From NCBI GenBank assembly GCA_014904985.1, contig MU128995.1, positions 81,551 to 145,550 of the forward strand: a stretch of 64,000 nt of DNA. The letters are read 5' to 3'. The DNA comes from Hydnum rufescens UP504 (lineage: Eukaryota; Basidiomycota; Agaricomycetes; Cantharellales; Hydnaceae). Below are positions 1 through 11,996 of the stretch, one piece after another (the first letter of the stretch is position 1; each line of letters opens with the position of its first letter). The notes below the pieces were generated by a model that was given only the letters and a program-made list of their open reading frames with translations, made no database searches and was not told the origin of the DNA. Position numbers and translations under genes: made by a program.

Positions 1-73
1 AATCACTCCCCATAGTAATAGTCATCATGTATAAGTAGTCCGAGAGCAAAGTCCAGAGACCCCAGCTTTGGTC

Positions 74-176
74 TCTCAGGATTTCCACTGTTACTCTGGA
101 CTACAGGTCAGCCTTCATGTATTCCATATTCATATTACATAATCTCAGGATTTCTGCTGTTACTCCTGGACTACAG
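74..176. repeat. Short tandem direct repeat, two copies
   Basis: A unit of about 33 bp beginning TCTCAGGATTTC and ending TGGACTACAG occurs at 74-106 and again at 143-176, a spacing of about 69 bp. The copies differ at a few positions (CACTGTTACTC versus TGCTGTTACTCC). No coding sense is evident. It lies at the edge of the repeat-rich, CpG-poor block and probably belongs to the same element remnant. Confidence 0.6.
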
Positions 177-673
177 CTCTGAGTATTATCCAGTCGACTC
201 CACGAGCTTAGGACCGCCGTGCTCATTTCCGCCTAGTCCCTTCCGGGCTGCTGGACTGCTCCTCCGACACCCCTAACCTCCTTATCTCATTCTTGCCCAG
301 ATTCTTGTGGACTTAGCCAGACTTACACCGGACTTAGCTGGAATTATTTGTGTTACATTTGTTTGGTGCCCTTGTCGCAGCATGGCCCCTGACAGAAGAC
401 CAAAGCTCTCTCACAAGCCACCCCATCTGGATTGCTTAGTATCACCGACTTCCCTCCTACTCCTCCTATTCCGAAATGTCTGACAGTGCTCCAGTAGCCA
501 TTAGCCGACCACCTCCAACACCTCCTCACCCAACTCCAACAACAAAATGCTGCCCAGCCAGTGAACAAACCCTCCTGGGCAGCTATTTTAGACATGTCTA
601 TATAGTGAACTTGGAAAAAAAATTCCCCAAAAATACCCCTCAGGCATGTCTTAGACATGCCTATACTCAGAAC

Positions 674-719
674 ACCTCTTAGGTGGTTTGCAGATGCAAA
701 CTCAAACCACCTAAGAGGT
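674..719. repeat. Perfect 17-bp inverted repeat with 12-nt loop
   Basis: The arm ACCTCTTAGGTGGTTTG (674-690) is followed by a 12-nt spacer and its exact reverse complement (703-719). The inner part GTTTGCAGATGCAAAC can form an alternative smaller hairpin. A 46-nt structure with perfect arms in a repeat-rich region may be a paired terminal repeat, a foldback element or a strong RNA hairpin. No target-site duplication was recognised. What it does is unknown. Confidence 0.75.
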
Positions 720-720
720 A

Positions 721-2439
721 CTATTTTGAGGGTGCATTAGGTGTGATAGACTCAATGCTAGATCCAAGTCTGGATTTCCTTTTAGGTCCAACCTCACTGG
801 TATTAGAATAGTCCTGGACTACTGTATTCCAGGCATTCATACAACTTGAGATCTGGGATGTGCTCCACTGGTGTAGGTCTGGCTTGCACCAAGGCTCCAG
901 GGCTTCATTTGATTGAAGGGGAGGCTGCATCTGCAAACATAGGTGTGAGACCTTGCACCCTTTGACCCACAAGCAATGGTCCTGTGACACTAATTTGGGT
1001 TCAGGGACTAGGGTCCTGGACATCACATCTTGTGGTGTATTGGGACAACACTCATTCTTCCTGGCTACAACCAGGCTCGATGGGCTGTAGTGTGCAGACA
1101 ATCCTGTATTTCTGGACAGAGCTTGACATTTGGGCTTGTTCAAGCAGGGAACTAACCTGTCAGAGGTACTCCTCAGGTGTTGTTGTGCTTGAGTGACCAT
1201 ATATTGGAGCAAACTCAGAGATCAGGTCCCGTTGAGGTGGCATGTTCATAGTTGTTCAGACTGAAGCTGTACAGGGCACATGTCAGTCCCTAAAACAGCA
1301 CAGTTTCCTGTCCCACCTCTTGCAGTACATCACTGCAGTGTAGTATCACATGCACCAGTGTAGAATCCAGCATGTAGTTCAATGACCCTTTTGGGAAATT
1401 AGAGGTAACTTGGTTCAGGAAGTACCTTGAGTCCACATCCAGATCATAGAGCAGCCAGTCCAGCCATGTGGAGATGACAGAGGTGGCTCTATGGAAGTCA
1501 AACTTATTGCTTTGATGGAGTGAAGCCCAAATAGCCTTATAAGGTGGGAAGGATGGTTTCCGCATCCCCAGATCACAGTTACGGTGGATGGTTCTCAAGG
1601 CCTCACTTGACTGGTAGCTAGATGCCACAGAGGGAGCAGGACACAAGCCCATATTATAACCAGAATGAACTTGGTGGTGGCTTGAGGATTGCATATCCAG
1701 ATGTACATTAGATTGTCTAGCCACAGAGGTGTTGGATAGCTGAGTATGAGGTGAACCTGGACCATGACACAAATTTAGGGGAGTGACCACCCTTCTTGAG
1801 GTATCCACCCTGTTTGAGAGGGGGCTAAGAGTTCCATTTATGAGTGGCTTGTGGGCTCGTCTGGAAACAGAAGTTCCAGGAGACTGATCCTTGAAGGATG
1901 GGAGAGCTACATTTGCATCTGTAAGAATGTTGTAAGGTCCAGGATGAGACAAGTGTGAGCCATTGGTGATCCTTATGAGACTAGGTCACCATATTTTTTA
2001 AGGGGAGTGGCCACCCTTCTTGAGGTATCCACCCTGCAAGGCAGGGGGTTAGGCAGCCGACTCCCATAAGTGGATGAGGACATTAGAGGTTGAGCTGTTG
2101 AGGATCTGGAGGCACTCTTGCCAACATTTGAATCATGAATATTTGCATCCAAGGGTGTGCAGAAGGAGGATGAGGGTGCTGAGTTTGAACCATGGGCAGT
2201 CCTGTAGGGCCCACCAATGGAGTTCTTACACACTCCACCAGTGTTAGTTCCATCATATCTGAACTAAGAAATGGGGTGGAGCTGGGAGGTGGAGGAGGCT
2301 CTGGCTCTAGTGGATTAGGCCAGTTAGAGGGGCTAAGACCCTTCTGCCTTGCCTGGCATGCCAGTAGCTCCTGGAGGGTTAATGTCTCTATGCCCATAAG
2401 GGCAAAATAAGAAGGTTTAGCCATTAGGCTGGGGGTCAC
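721..2439 (-). mobile_element. CpG-depleted ORF cluster, probable transposable-element remnant
   Basis: Three partly overlapping minus-strand open frames (2439-2083, 1952-1290, 1212-721) look like pieces of one broken protein. The 2439-2083 frame has a proline-rich stretch after an N-terminal part beginning MAKPSYFALMGIETLTLQ. A peptide RVDTSRRVxTPL occurs in the 1952-1290 frame and again in a short frame at 2233-1973. I recognise no transposase, integrase or reverse-transcriptase motif, so the class is unassigned. The whole stretch from about 600 to 3540 is AT-richer than its neighbours and almost without CG dinucleotides, as expected for long-methylated repeats, and normal CpG content returns abruptly near 3540. 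The part 2440-3540 shows no gene. Confidence 0.35.
1778..2036. repeat. 35-bp direct repeat, 224-bp period
   Basis: GGGGAGTG-CC-ACCCTTCTTGAGG and the following ATCCACCCTG occur at 1778-1812 and 2002-2036 with one mismatch (gtgAcc versus gtgGcc). On the minus strand both encode the peptide RVDTSRR-V/A-TPL. The repeat could be an ancient internal duplication in the element remnant or part of a repeated protein motif. Confidence 0.7.
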
Positions 2440-4034
2440 ACAGTGTATAGTGCATAATCTGTGAGTCCGTGGCTCCGTGAGACAGACAGATGGTGATGGT
2501 CAAAAAGATACATTGCTTCAGGCATTGCCATGGCTTTTCCTTACAGCTTATGTAACTAATAAAGACTATCTAAGTAAGGTGGCAATTCCCAGGGCAGTAC
2601 CAAACTCCCTGTGGGAGAAGCTTCCACTGGTTTAGGGTAGAAAATGAGAGAGAAGGGAATAAAAGCCTTCTAGCTACTAGGGAGCCAACCCCTTGATCCA
2701 TAAGTCTACCAAAGTGGCTTAAGGGACTTTGACACCACTAACAGGGTGTGTTGGAATTGGGGATGGGCAAGCTCTAATGCTCATTGCTTAGTCAGCATAT
2801 CCTTCTAGATAGTTTCATGGGATGTACCAAAGTTCCCTCAAGCATTTACTTGAGCTCTGATCAAATGCTCTATCTCTTCTCTTGTTGTGCAAATCTAAGT
2901 GGCTCCACACTGATTCTTCAACAATAGGGGCTGGCTGATTCTCTTAGACATTAGAATCACACCAGTCAGATTCATTATTGCCTATAAACAGATACAATGG
3001 TGGTATGCTGGGTTTTGCTCACATGACACAAAGTGGAACATGAGAAAAATGTTGGATTAACTGTTGTAGGACAAAAAAAAAAAAATTCATTTGGCTCACC
3101 ACCTGTCTTGCATTTAATCCTCACCTGTACCCATGAGTTTACAGTTTTGGTCATCTGGTGAAGAGTGATTGCAGATGCAATGTGCTCCACAAAAGTTTTG
3201 ACTTGACCTGCTCAGGCACTGTATGTTTCCTCCTTTAACATTATACTGTCATTGTAGCACTGTAGTAGGTGTCACAAGTGAAAAAGGTGCTTAAAATTGC
3301 TGGAAATGAGCCCATGGCTATTCCCTGTGCTTCCCTTGGTCCCCAGCTGCATTCCTAGGCATATATGGGAATGGATGCAATACAGTATCATCATCTTTAG
3401 TAATTTTTCCCCCTCATCCTCTGTATGGTGCATTAGGCTCATCCAGCCTTATGCAAGTATATTGAGAATTGATGCATTCGGCTCAGGTTCAAGGGGACCA
3501 CTAGTGCAGGCATATTGTTATTTGGGGGGGGTGTCATGCTGCCTTCGAGCCGGTATCGCCAGATTCCGGGCGTGACAGGAATTACGTAATGTCACGTGAT
3601 ATCGCTATGACCGTAGCACTACAGTAGCATGGCAAGCGGGGTTTTGGTGCTACCTGGCATAGCTCCCTTGTAATGCCAGTCCATTGCTGCAATCTCTCAG
3701 GGCCCCCTTTATCGGGAGCATGTTCTTGACTACACCTTGACATTAGGGATAGCCGACCGATTAGCGAACAATTCAATCAGTTACGCATAGAGCGCTATTC
3801 AAAGGGGCCCCAGCCTCTACATAGAGGCTGGTAGACCTGCCTAGTACAGTATTAGGCTGAGGGAAGTCGGTATTTTGAGGATCCTGAGAGAATTCTGAGA
3901 GAGACCGAGGGGAGGGAGAAAGAAAGTACAATTCAAAATTAATTTTGGAACAATCACCCCGCCATAATGACTCGGCGACTTCGGTACCTGACTGGGGTCG
4001 GCTGAATCCGCGGCAGCCCTAGTTCTCCCATCCA
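2440..4034. other. No gene seen; end of CpG-poor block
   Basis: No conserved reading frame is visible. A run of A occurs near 3071-3083 and a run of eight G near 3524-3531. CpG content switches from very low to ordinary at about 3540. The last few hundred bases are the upstream region of the CHR transporter. Confidence 0.5.
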
Positions 4035-5936
4035 ATGCCTCCCATTTCTTTAAAATCTAGACTCAAAGCCATAATAAGGGCCTACTGGCACCTCGGACTC
4101 ACATCCTTCGGCGGGCCAGGTACAAACACTATATTGAGGTTAGGCCCCTCTGTCATGCTGATATTTACGGGCTGTTTTCAGGGGCTCACGTAGTGATTCT
4201 CGAGCGTCTGTTCGTCCAAAAATTGCAGTGGATTGACGCAAGAACTTTTTCCGACCTATTTAGCATTTCCAATGCACTTCCTGGACCTGGATCTGCTCAG
4301 ATTGCCTTCGGCATCGCTCTCGTAAAATATGGAGAGCTTGCGAGCATGCTAGCCTTTCTTTTTTGGTCGTGAGTACCGTACTAATGTCCCCAGATAAGCC
4401 TCTTATTCATAATATCATTTCAGATCACCGGGGGGACTCGGAATGACTGCTCTTGGCTTTGCAGTTCGAAAAATCCCAAATGAGCTTCCTCCAATAGTAC
4501 TGTAAGCATACTTATGGTTGGATGTCTAAATCCTAACTGATGAAACCGAATCAAGGGCTGTTCTGACTGGGATTAATGCTGCAGGTTCACTAATCTTCCC
4601 TACTGAGTACACTCAGGCTATATGTTTAACTCGTTCTTCAGCCGTAGGTCTTATTTCCCTGGCAGCATATAGGCTCTCCCTGAACACCGTGACGGATCGA
4701 GTCACTCGTCTATTGTTGTGTCTCTCAGCAGCGATAGGGCTGTTGTACAGTTCCATATGGCTGCTTCCTACCCTAATGCTGGGTGCTGGGCTCGTGACCT
4801 TGATCTTCGATGAAGCGACGCGGAAGGAAGGGATGGGGGAATCTTCAGTTGCTTCGGCGGCCCCCGATTTGGCCCCACTCTTGGTGCAAAATGATTCACC
4901 CTCGGTGCTTGAAGAGGCCAACCTTCCATCGTCCTCTCGCCTCGCTCTTCATCGTGCCCCCGGCTATGGGGCGACCACTAATGGCACTACAAGCCACACT
5001 CATCTTATCCCTGAGCCTCGGATTCTCGAAGCGTCCGTGAGCGTGCCGACAAGCATATCGCTTTTGGTCTTCTTTGCCTGTGTTTTTATGTCTGCAGTCA
5101 TTTTTCGGGCTGTTGTGGACAATGCACCACGAATATGGGATTTTGGTAGCAATCTTTTCATCGGCGGTGGGTCTACCCAACAGTGTATTCCTTCTGATCA
5201 GTTTCCGTCCTATTATAGGGAGCATTATCTTCGGGGGAGGTGCGGTTGTTGTCCCCGTACTTAGGGAGTATGTCGTCGACCCAGGTTGGGTGTCGAATCG
5301 CGATTTCCTCTTTGGTTTCGCAATGCTTCAAGCATTCCCTGGCCCCAATTTCAACTTCTCCGGTAATACCTGAATGTCCTCTCATGCAAGTCTTTCTAAA
5401 CGCTGATTACGTGTTCTGTCCGACAGCCTACTTGGGCGTGCTTGCCAATCCTGACAACCCAGTGCTGGGCGCCTTGACTGGTTTGGTTGCGCTCTACAGT
5501 CCTGGATTAATTCTGGAGTTTGCATTACTTCCATTCTACGTAAAGCTCAGAGAAAGTCGTATCACAAGGTATTGGACTGCCCAATACCATTCCCGTCGAC
5601 TTTAACCATATCTTCATTTCTCCAGGTCCCTTCTCCGAGGCTTAAATGCCGCTGTGAGTACTATTCTTATATTTCCGCTTCCCTTTGTGCTTCCTAACAT
5701 TTCGTTATATCTATAAACAGGCCGTAGGTTTGGTCTTTCTCGCTGTTGTGGAGCTGTGGAAAATAGGAGCCCGTACCGGCAAAGGGTCGACAAGTCTGGA
5801 CTCAGATACTTGGTGGCTCATTGTAGTCTGCATGTCGTTCGTGAGCGTACAGTGGTACAATAACCTTCCGCCTGTCGCGATCGTGATGGGTGGAATGGCG
5901 GGACTGGGCTGGTATGTCGTAAATATGGAGACGTAG
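4035..5936 (+). CDS. Chromate (CHR) family ion transporter
   Basis: An integral membrane protein of the CHR family, whose members are chromate/sulfate anion transporters; the substrate here is not proven. Nine exons can be joined by short introns (for example 4120-4181) into about 480 residues, the size of the long two-domain form. The first half opens with LGLTSFGGPGAHVVILERL, the N-terminal CHR signature, followed by NALPGPGSAQIAFGI and GINAAAVGLISLAAYRL. The second half repeats the pattern with SIIFGGGAVVVPVLREYVV, AMLQAFPGPNFNFS and GLNAAAVGLVFLAVVELW. A polar loop, probably cytoplasmic, lies between the halves. The start was chosen because MPPISLKSRLK leads directly into the first CHR helix. 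It has no functionally obvious partner; COQ5 follows about 200 bp downstream on the same strand. Confidence 0.9.
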
Positions 5937-6132
5937 GCATACTGTATGCTGTGTTGGGATTGATAATAATGCTACCGGTCGCCATGGTTTTCTATTTCCT
6001 ACGTACTCCAAGCAGACCACCAGCTGGTGTTAAGACGCAATCCAGTTAGCTAAATGCACTGCAGCTCCGGCATCGCCACACAATCGGAACAATCCGAGGC
6101 GGTCATTGTCGCGACATCTATCTCTCGATACA

Positions 6133-7223
6133 ATGCATGCGAGGATCATCCGGAGCGCGACGAGGACACAATTTCTCCGAGGCAGTTCTCTAATCCACGC
6201 GCGATATAACCACAGTGCCCCGCCTCCAGCCCCAAACAACAATGATACTACGCACTTCGGATATCGAACCGTCCCAAAGGAAGAGAAGGAGGCCTTGGGC
6301 ACGTCGACCCCAATATATTTCTATCGATTATATTCTCATATAGCTCTTCTCCCCAGTAAAAGATGTCTTTAGCTCGGTTGCGAAGTCATATGACCTCATG
6401 AACGATGCGATGTCGTTGGGTGTACACAGATTGTGGAAGAATCAATTCGTCTCTCTTTTGGACCCTGGGTCAAACGGGCCCATCAAGTGCGTGGATGCAG
6501 CTGGTGGGAGTGGCGATATATCGTTGCGGATACTTGACCATGCACGGGAGAAGTATGCAGACCGAGAGACGCAGGTCACCGTAACGGATATCAACCCAAA
6601 TATGCTCAACGAGGGAAGAAGGCGGTTCAAAAAAACAATGTATTACAACAGTATGTCACCCATCCATATCTTCAAATCTCAAGTCGAGGCTGACAAGCGT
6701 GCGGATAATTGCAGCTCCGCAAGTCAACTTCCAAGTGGCGGACGCCCAAGCACTAGATAAAGAAGTATTTCCTGATAATGCTTTCGATTTATACACCATT
6801 GCATTCGGGATACGTAATTGCACCTCTATCCCCGATGTTCTCAATGAAGCCTATCGCGTTCTGAAGCCAGGGGGGACGTTTGCTTGTCTTGAGTTTGGTA
6901 AAGTAGAGAACCCGCTAATGGCATCGTGAGTATGCATGTTCTTATGCTATCTGATCTGATGTTCTATCCCGATGATTGTTTCTAGTGTTTACGAATCATA
7001 TTCGTTCTCGATAATTCCGCTCCTGGGGACGATACTAGCCTCAGATCGTGCATCGTATCAATATCTAGTGGAATCCATCCAGCGCTTTCCTACCCAGGGT
7101 GATTTTGCGCAAATGATCCGTGATGCTGGTTTCCAAACGGGCGAGGATCGCGAGGGTGAAGGTGGCTCCTGGAGGGATTTATGGATGGGGATCGCATCCG
7201 TCCATACTGGTGTCAAAATATGA
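6133..7223 (+). CDS. COQ5: 2-methoxy-6-polyprenyl-1,4-benzoquinol methylase, mitochondrial
   Basis: The C-methyltransferase of ubiquinone biosynthesis, acting in the mitochondrial matrix as part of the CoQ synthome. The N-terminus is rich in Arg and Ser (MHARIIRSATRTQFLRGSS), fitting a targeting presequence. The UbiE/COQ5 signatures follow: FGYRTV, SSVAKSYDLMNDAMSLGVHRLWK, the SAM-binding VDAAGGSGDISLRIL, TVTDINPNML, FDLYTIAFGIRNCTSIP and LKPGGTFACLEFGKVE. It ends with LWMGIASVHTGVKI, as in fungal homologues. Four exons fit. The first intron (6299-6356) must begin with GC rather than GT to keep the conserved frame ALVKDVFSSVAKSYD. The ATG at 6133 is the first in frame before the presequence. 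Length is about 300 residues, normal for the family. Confidence 0.93.
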
Positions 7224-8360
7224 TCCGTTTCGAGGGTCATTCCCTCGATTCGAGGGGGGTGAAGATCGGTGCAGATACTGTAGGACGTCGGGGTCCCACC
7301 GCGGAGTAATTGGGTCGTTGTGCCATGGCCCAATTAACGCGGAGGCTGAAGGCACTCGACGCGCTCTGGACCACTGAGAGCGCTTGAGACTTTTTTTGGT
7401 CCAACTCGTGTCGTATTATACCTCTGGAACAATCATTACATGATATCCCCTGAACCAATTTCTTGTGAATCTATGAGCCCATGGTCCCCGGGCTTGACTA
7501 AACCAACCGTAGCCGGTCGCTGATCTTCCTCACCGGCATACATTCGATCAGGTTTCGAGGCAACTGCCAACTCCGGGATGTGTCTGACATATCCACTGCG
7601 CTATTGGATATCAGATATCAGCATGGAGGCTAGAGTGGGAGAGGAAGTAATTAGTGCCTGCACGGAGCTAGGAAATCCCTCTACAGTGGTGTCTCGTGAC
7701 AGGGGCTGGGTCCTCATTGTAAATGATCACTGGGACATGCACCATGTATGCAGGCCATTTATAACTTATGGGGCCTGACTTTCCACATTCGTTGGTGGAA
7801 ACCAATTACCGTGCAGGGCTGGCCAAAAAATGAGTAATTCGAAGACCGGAGGATGGCGGTCCGGGCCAGCTGAGCTCATGAACGGTCATGCATGACGTTG
7901 GGGGATTAGAAAAAAAGGCAGGAGGATGGGATGGTCTCGAGGGACTGTTGCCGGGAACGACCGCACCTTATGATCTTGGTCAGTTGCTGAGGAGAGAATG
8001 ACACCACGAACCCATGACGGCACTTCCCGGCCCCGCCGTTTTCCGGGGCTGCGCTCGACTTCGGGTCCCAAGCTAGGCCAGGTCGCAAATGAGTAAGCTT
8101 GTGAAGTCGGGCAGTGTGAGTAGGGCACAGAACGTAGGTTGCGTTTCTCCCGTCGAAGCCATGGGAATTGATTGCTGGTGATCCAAGTCACCCAAGTCCA
8201 GGTCAGTACCTCCCACAGATTTGGGCTCGCGACCCCCAACGGGCGGCAGCCTGAGTGGAAGGGAAAGGAAAGAGAATCGAATGAGTCCGATGAATGGACT
8301 CTGGGTGCGTTCTCACATTTAGACATTGAAATGGGTCTTAACCATTTATCCGCTGCAGAC
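7224..8360. other. Intergenic region, no gene seen
   Basis: About 1.1 kb separates COQ5 from the PH-domain gene. The open frames here (for example 8380-7886 on the minus strand) show no family resemblance and have the composition of chance ORFs. It is taken to contain the COQ5 terminator and the promoter of the next gene. Confidence 0.4.
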
Positions 8361-11300
8361 ATGGATCCCTTCGCATCCAAACCTCAGCCTGGTTTACGTC
8401 GGGATAAGAACCGTGGAACGTTTGCACGATCCGCCAGTGGACCACCGAGACTTGGTCCCACCACGATGCCGGATCTCATTTCACGCTCCCTGTTTGTACG
8501 CGGCCGTAATAAACTTTTCCCAAAATCTACGAGTAGAGGGAGTCCTCCACGTGCTCGCCCTCCATCTCCTGCACCCCCTTCGCTTGTCTTCGACATCCAG
8601 CCTCGAACATCGGGAACAATCGATGAACGCGAAGAAGAGGAGGAGATTGAGCTCGGCCGTCTCAGGGATGCCGCTGCCCGCAGTCTAGGAGTTTCCCAGT
8701 CTCCGATGAATGATGATCTTCCTGTCTGTCATTTTTGTGTTTATTCTCGTTTCTCGTACCATCGCTCACCATATTTAATCTTAGACGTCTTTGACCGATA
8801 TCTCCACGTACAATCATGCAAGAGGATCCCAGGATCATCGATTTTCGCAGCCACAAAGAATCCTCCTTTTCTACCCCGCCTAATGTTCGTTATGACCAGT
8901 CAGATCACGATTCCATCCATAACATCGAGGATCTAGTGCCTTCATTTCCCTGCAGTCTCTCAGCACTTTCGTCATACATCGTCACTTCCTCGGCAGTGTC
9001 AAAATACGTGGCCCCAACGCCACTCTCTGCCCTTCTCTCTGCCTTGAGGGGTTCGCCACGTGCTTGGAAATCCCGACATCTCGTACTCACCAGCATCGTC
9101 TCTACTTTTTCTTCGAGGCGCACAAAGAGTCTTCCAGTCAAAACTAATATCCTCCATTTGTTCAAAGGATCATTCCCAGACGACCGAGAAGTAGATCGTC
9201 TTCTCATCACCGGATTTTCTCAGGTGTTCGTCCCAGATGACCATCCCGATATTGCTGGTCGTCAATGTGTGTTAAAGGCCGTGGGGCACAGTGCCAAGGG
9301 ACTCCGAAGGGATTCTAGTGGTTCGTTGATCCTGAAGGGCGAGATGACTTGGATGTTTCAGTGCCCAGACAGCTCGGCAATGAAGGAATGGCTGCTATCG
9401 ATTCGGAATGTCGTACTCAATGACAGGTGCCCATAACATTGCCACTTCCCCCAGTGTCATTCCTGACTGATTGGGCTATTTCAGATTCGCGGCAGGGACT
9501 CCTCTCCAGAACCATGAACGAAGTCTTGAACGGTCAAGACGACGAGCTGGTTTAGCACCCCTCGTAATTCCTCCAGGGAATTCTGAGCGTTTGACTGTGA
9601 TGAGGTCAGCTTCTGAAGATTACGGCAGACGCCCGTCATCCCCCTCGTTTAGACCCAGCCCCGGTGCCATGAAGTCACTTTTCGGATTCCTCCCTAATTC
9701 TCGTGACTCGTCTTCCCCTCCGCCATCCCCGACTGTGCTGTCCATGACGGTATCGACGACGGTGGAACGCAGAGAGCCAGTGTCTGCTGTAGCATTACCC
9801 GGGCATGAAGGAACGGGTGATCCATCACCATTGCCCGCCGCACATCAAACTGATTCAGCGGTAGCTCACTTTCACTACCAACGCCGCCGATGTCAGCAGA
9901 GCAAACAGACGAGTCCATGACTCTGGAGGAGGGAGATTCGAGGCCGCCCTCTCAGTCTGCTCGAGCCGAGACTCCTTTGCCTTATCTTCAGGCCCACCTA
10001 TTGATTGGAGTGCCCATTACACCAAGCGACGAACGACAATCGTTTGATCTATCCACCGCTCCTGCGGCTGTTCGTGAAGACAAAAAGGTTCGTGCAGCAA
10101 ACCCCCGTGTCCTCTCCTTGAGCTCTCCAACATTCGAAGGGGAGCGTGAAGGTCCCGCACGATTCTTGCCTGGCCCATCGCATACCGGTAATATGAGTTC
10201 TGGTGCATCGATTGGTCGGCCGATCACGCCCAATTCTGTGTCCCTTCCGCCGCCGCCTCGTTCGCGCCGTGCAACATCGTCGGGAGGCTTTTCGCATCGG
10301 CCCCATTCCCCGGTTTTACGGCCACAGGGCTCGGAAGCAGGACCCAAGGAGAGTCCTGCTCTGCCTGAGGTAAAACGGGCTTCTAGTACGCGGCATTCGT
10401 TAGATATTGGGAGCGACGGGGAGGGCCCCTGGTCCGATGACGAGCTCCAACGAATAACTCGTCTCAGATCGCATTCCTTAAGGACATCGTCATCTTTCGG
10501 ACCGGGTACGATACCCTTTGGAGTATCGATAGCGGCCGAACCTGAGAATACGGATGCAGCTGTTAATTTGGGGGAGCCTAGGACGAGCAGTCCCTCAATC
10601 TCGTCCGCAGGACCTAGCCGGGATTCTACTGTTCCTTCGCTTGCCAACTCTTTGTCGAAGAGATGGTCACGAACAGAGGGTCTGCCTCCAATGCATCCAC
10701 CCCCACAAGGACCCCTTCCGGACATACCTAGGCCCGCCCCATTAGCATCCCCTATCCAGCTTAATTCCTCCATATTCGTCAATGGGAATGGTGAGTTGAC
10801 CCCACCCGCAAGGACTTCTGGCTTTAGAACCCCAGGTCCCTCTTCTAGTCAGAGTGTCAGAAGCTACGACTCGGTGAACACGACCAAAACCCATGAACGC
10901 AGCATGACCCCTTCGTCCACTGCCACAGATGTGTATTCTTCCCCATGGGCTATTTCGACCCCTTCACCATATCGTCACCCCTTTGCGGCACCGTCATCAT
11001 ACTCATTTGGGTATGATCCAGCGAACATTCGTGAGCTGCCCGCAGAGCCTTCTCCCACAAGATCGGAGTTCGGCCGGCGTCCTCAGAGGTTCTCTGCCAT
11101 ACCTCCTCCGCGGCCAGCCCCTCTTGGATCTTTGCCAGCACCGCCTATTGAAGCATTGGCTGGCCCCACCCCACAGCTGAAGTCCTCTCAAATATTTTTG
11201 ATTCCCCCGTCGAATACTCTGACTCCAATTCCCGGATCGCCAGTCGTATACGATGGGCACTCCTCTGGGCATGACCGACCCGCGCTTCTTCCGCCTCCTA

Positions 11301-11743
11301 CTCAACCGTCTCGGCCCGCGCCTCAAGATGACCTTCTGGATATTCCTCCCTCAGCCTTTCCGTATCGTTCGAGGCGCATGTCAGCGCCTACTCACATCAA
11401 TGCAAATGACCCTCCATCCATCTTGAATCTAGATGGTAATGACGTCCCTAGTGGCAGTGCCTCCACCAAGATTTTTGCTGCTGCTCGTAGATTGAAACGA
11501 CCTACGACCGGATACGAACCCTCCAAGCCCCCTCTTCACTATCCTTTCGGTTCCCCTCAGTCTGATAGGGTGCTGCGCCGTCCTATGACCGCGTCAGCGC
11601 TCCCCGTCGGTCCGTTTGCTCGTAAAGGGTTCGGCGGCAGTCTCTCGAGGATCAAATGGGTCGGGATCCGCCGAGAATCGTCCATGCGAATGGCGGAACC
11701 CGTCTGCACCGAGCAAGCCCAGCCATCGATGCCCAGAAAATAG
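8361..11743 (+). CDS. PH-domain protein with long disordered Pro/Ser-rich tail
   Basis: About 1040 residues in four exons, function unknown. Exon 1 (8361-8714) is basic and Pro/Ser-rich with an acidic EREEEEEIELG stretch. The second exon (from about 8825; the acceptor is the least certain join) carries a pleckstrin-homology-like domain at about residues 180-318: APTPLSALLSALRGSPRAWK starts the fold, and WMFQCPDSSAMKEWLLSIRN is the terminal helix with its conserved Trp. Introns at 9427-9484 and 9817-9896 lead into a very long low-complexity tail rich in Pro, Ser and Arg with many SPxR and PPPR motifs, ending at 11743. By family analogy it may be a membrane- or cortex-associated scaffold. The ATG at 8361 has a good context (A at -3, G at +4); 8331 is an alternative in-frame start. 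Confidence 0.75.
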
Positions 11744-11996
11744 AATCTTTCGCTTAGTTTCTCATTGACACGCTGATTCCGTTGATCCTGTCTTTTGCCA
11801 TCCCCCGTCATGCTTCCTCGACTCTACACTGCTTTGTTCATCATTATTATTGCCGTATACTTACTTGACTTCGCTTGTTGTATCATGTCTGTGGGGTGCT
11901 CTAGCATTGTTATGATTCATGACAACCATACTGTGTGACAGTGACCCTCGTCACAATCAGAGCTGCACTTCTGTGGCTTGTAGGACTTGAGTAATA

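Noticed and set aside
7886..8380. 164-codon minus-strand ORF upstream of the PH-domain gene
   Set aside because: No family resemblance, and it overlaps the start of a better supported plus-strand gene.
9988..10782. 264-codon minus-strand ORF
   Set aside because: It is the antisense shadow of the PH-domain protein's low-complexity tail; it has no domain and the plus-strand gene is continuous here.
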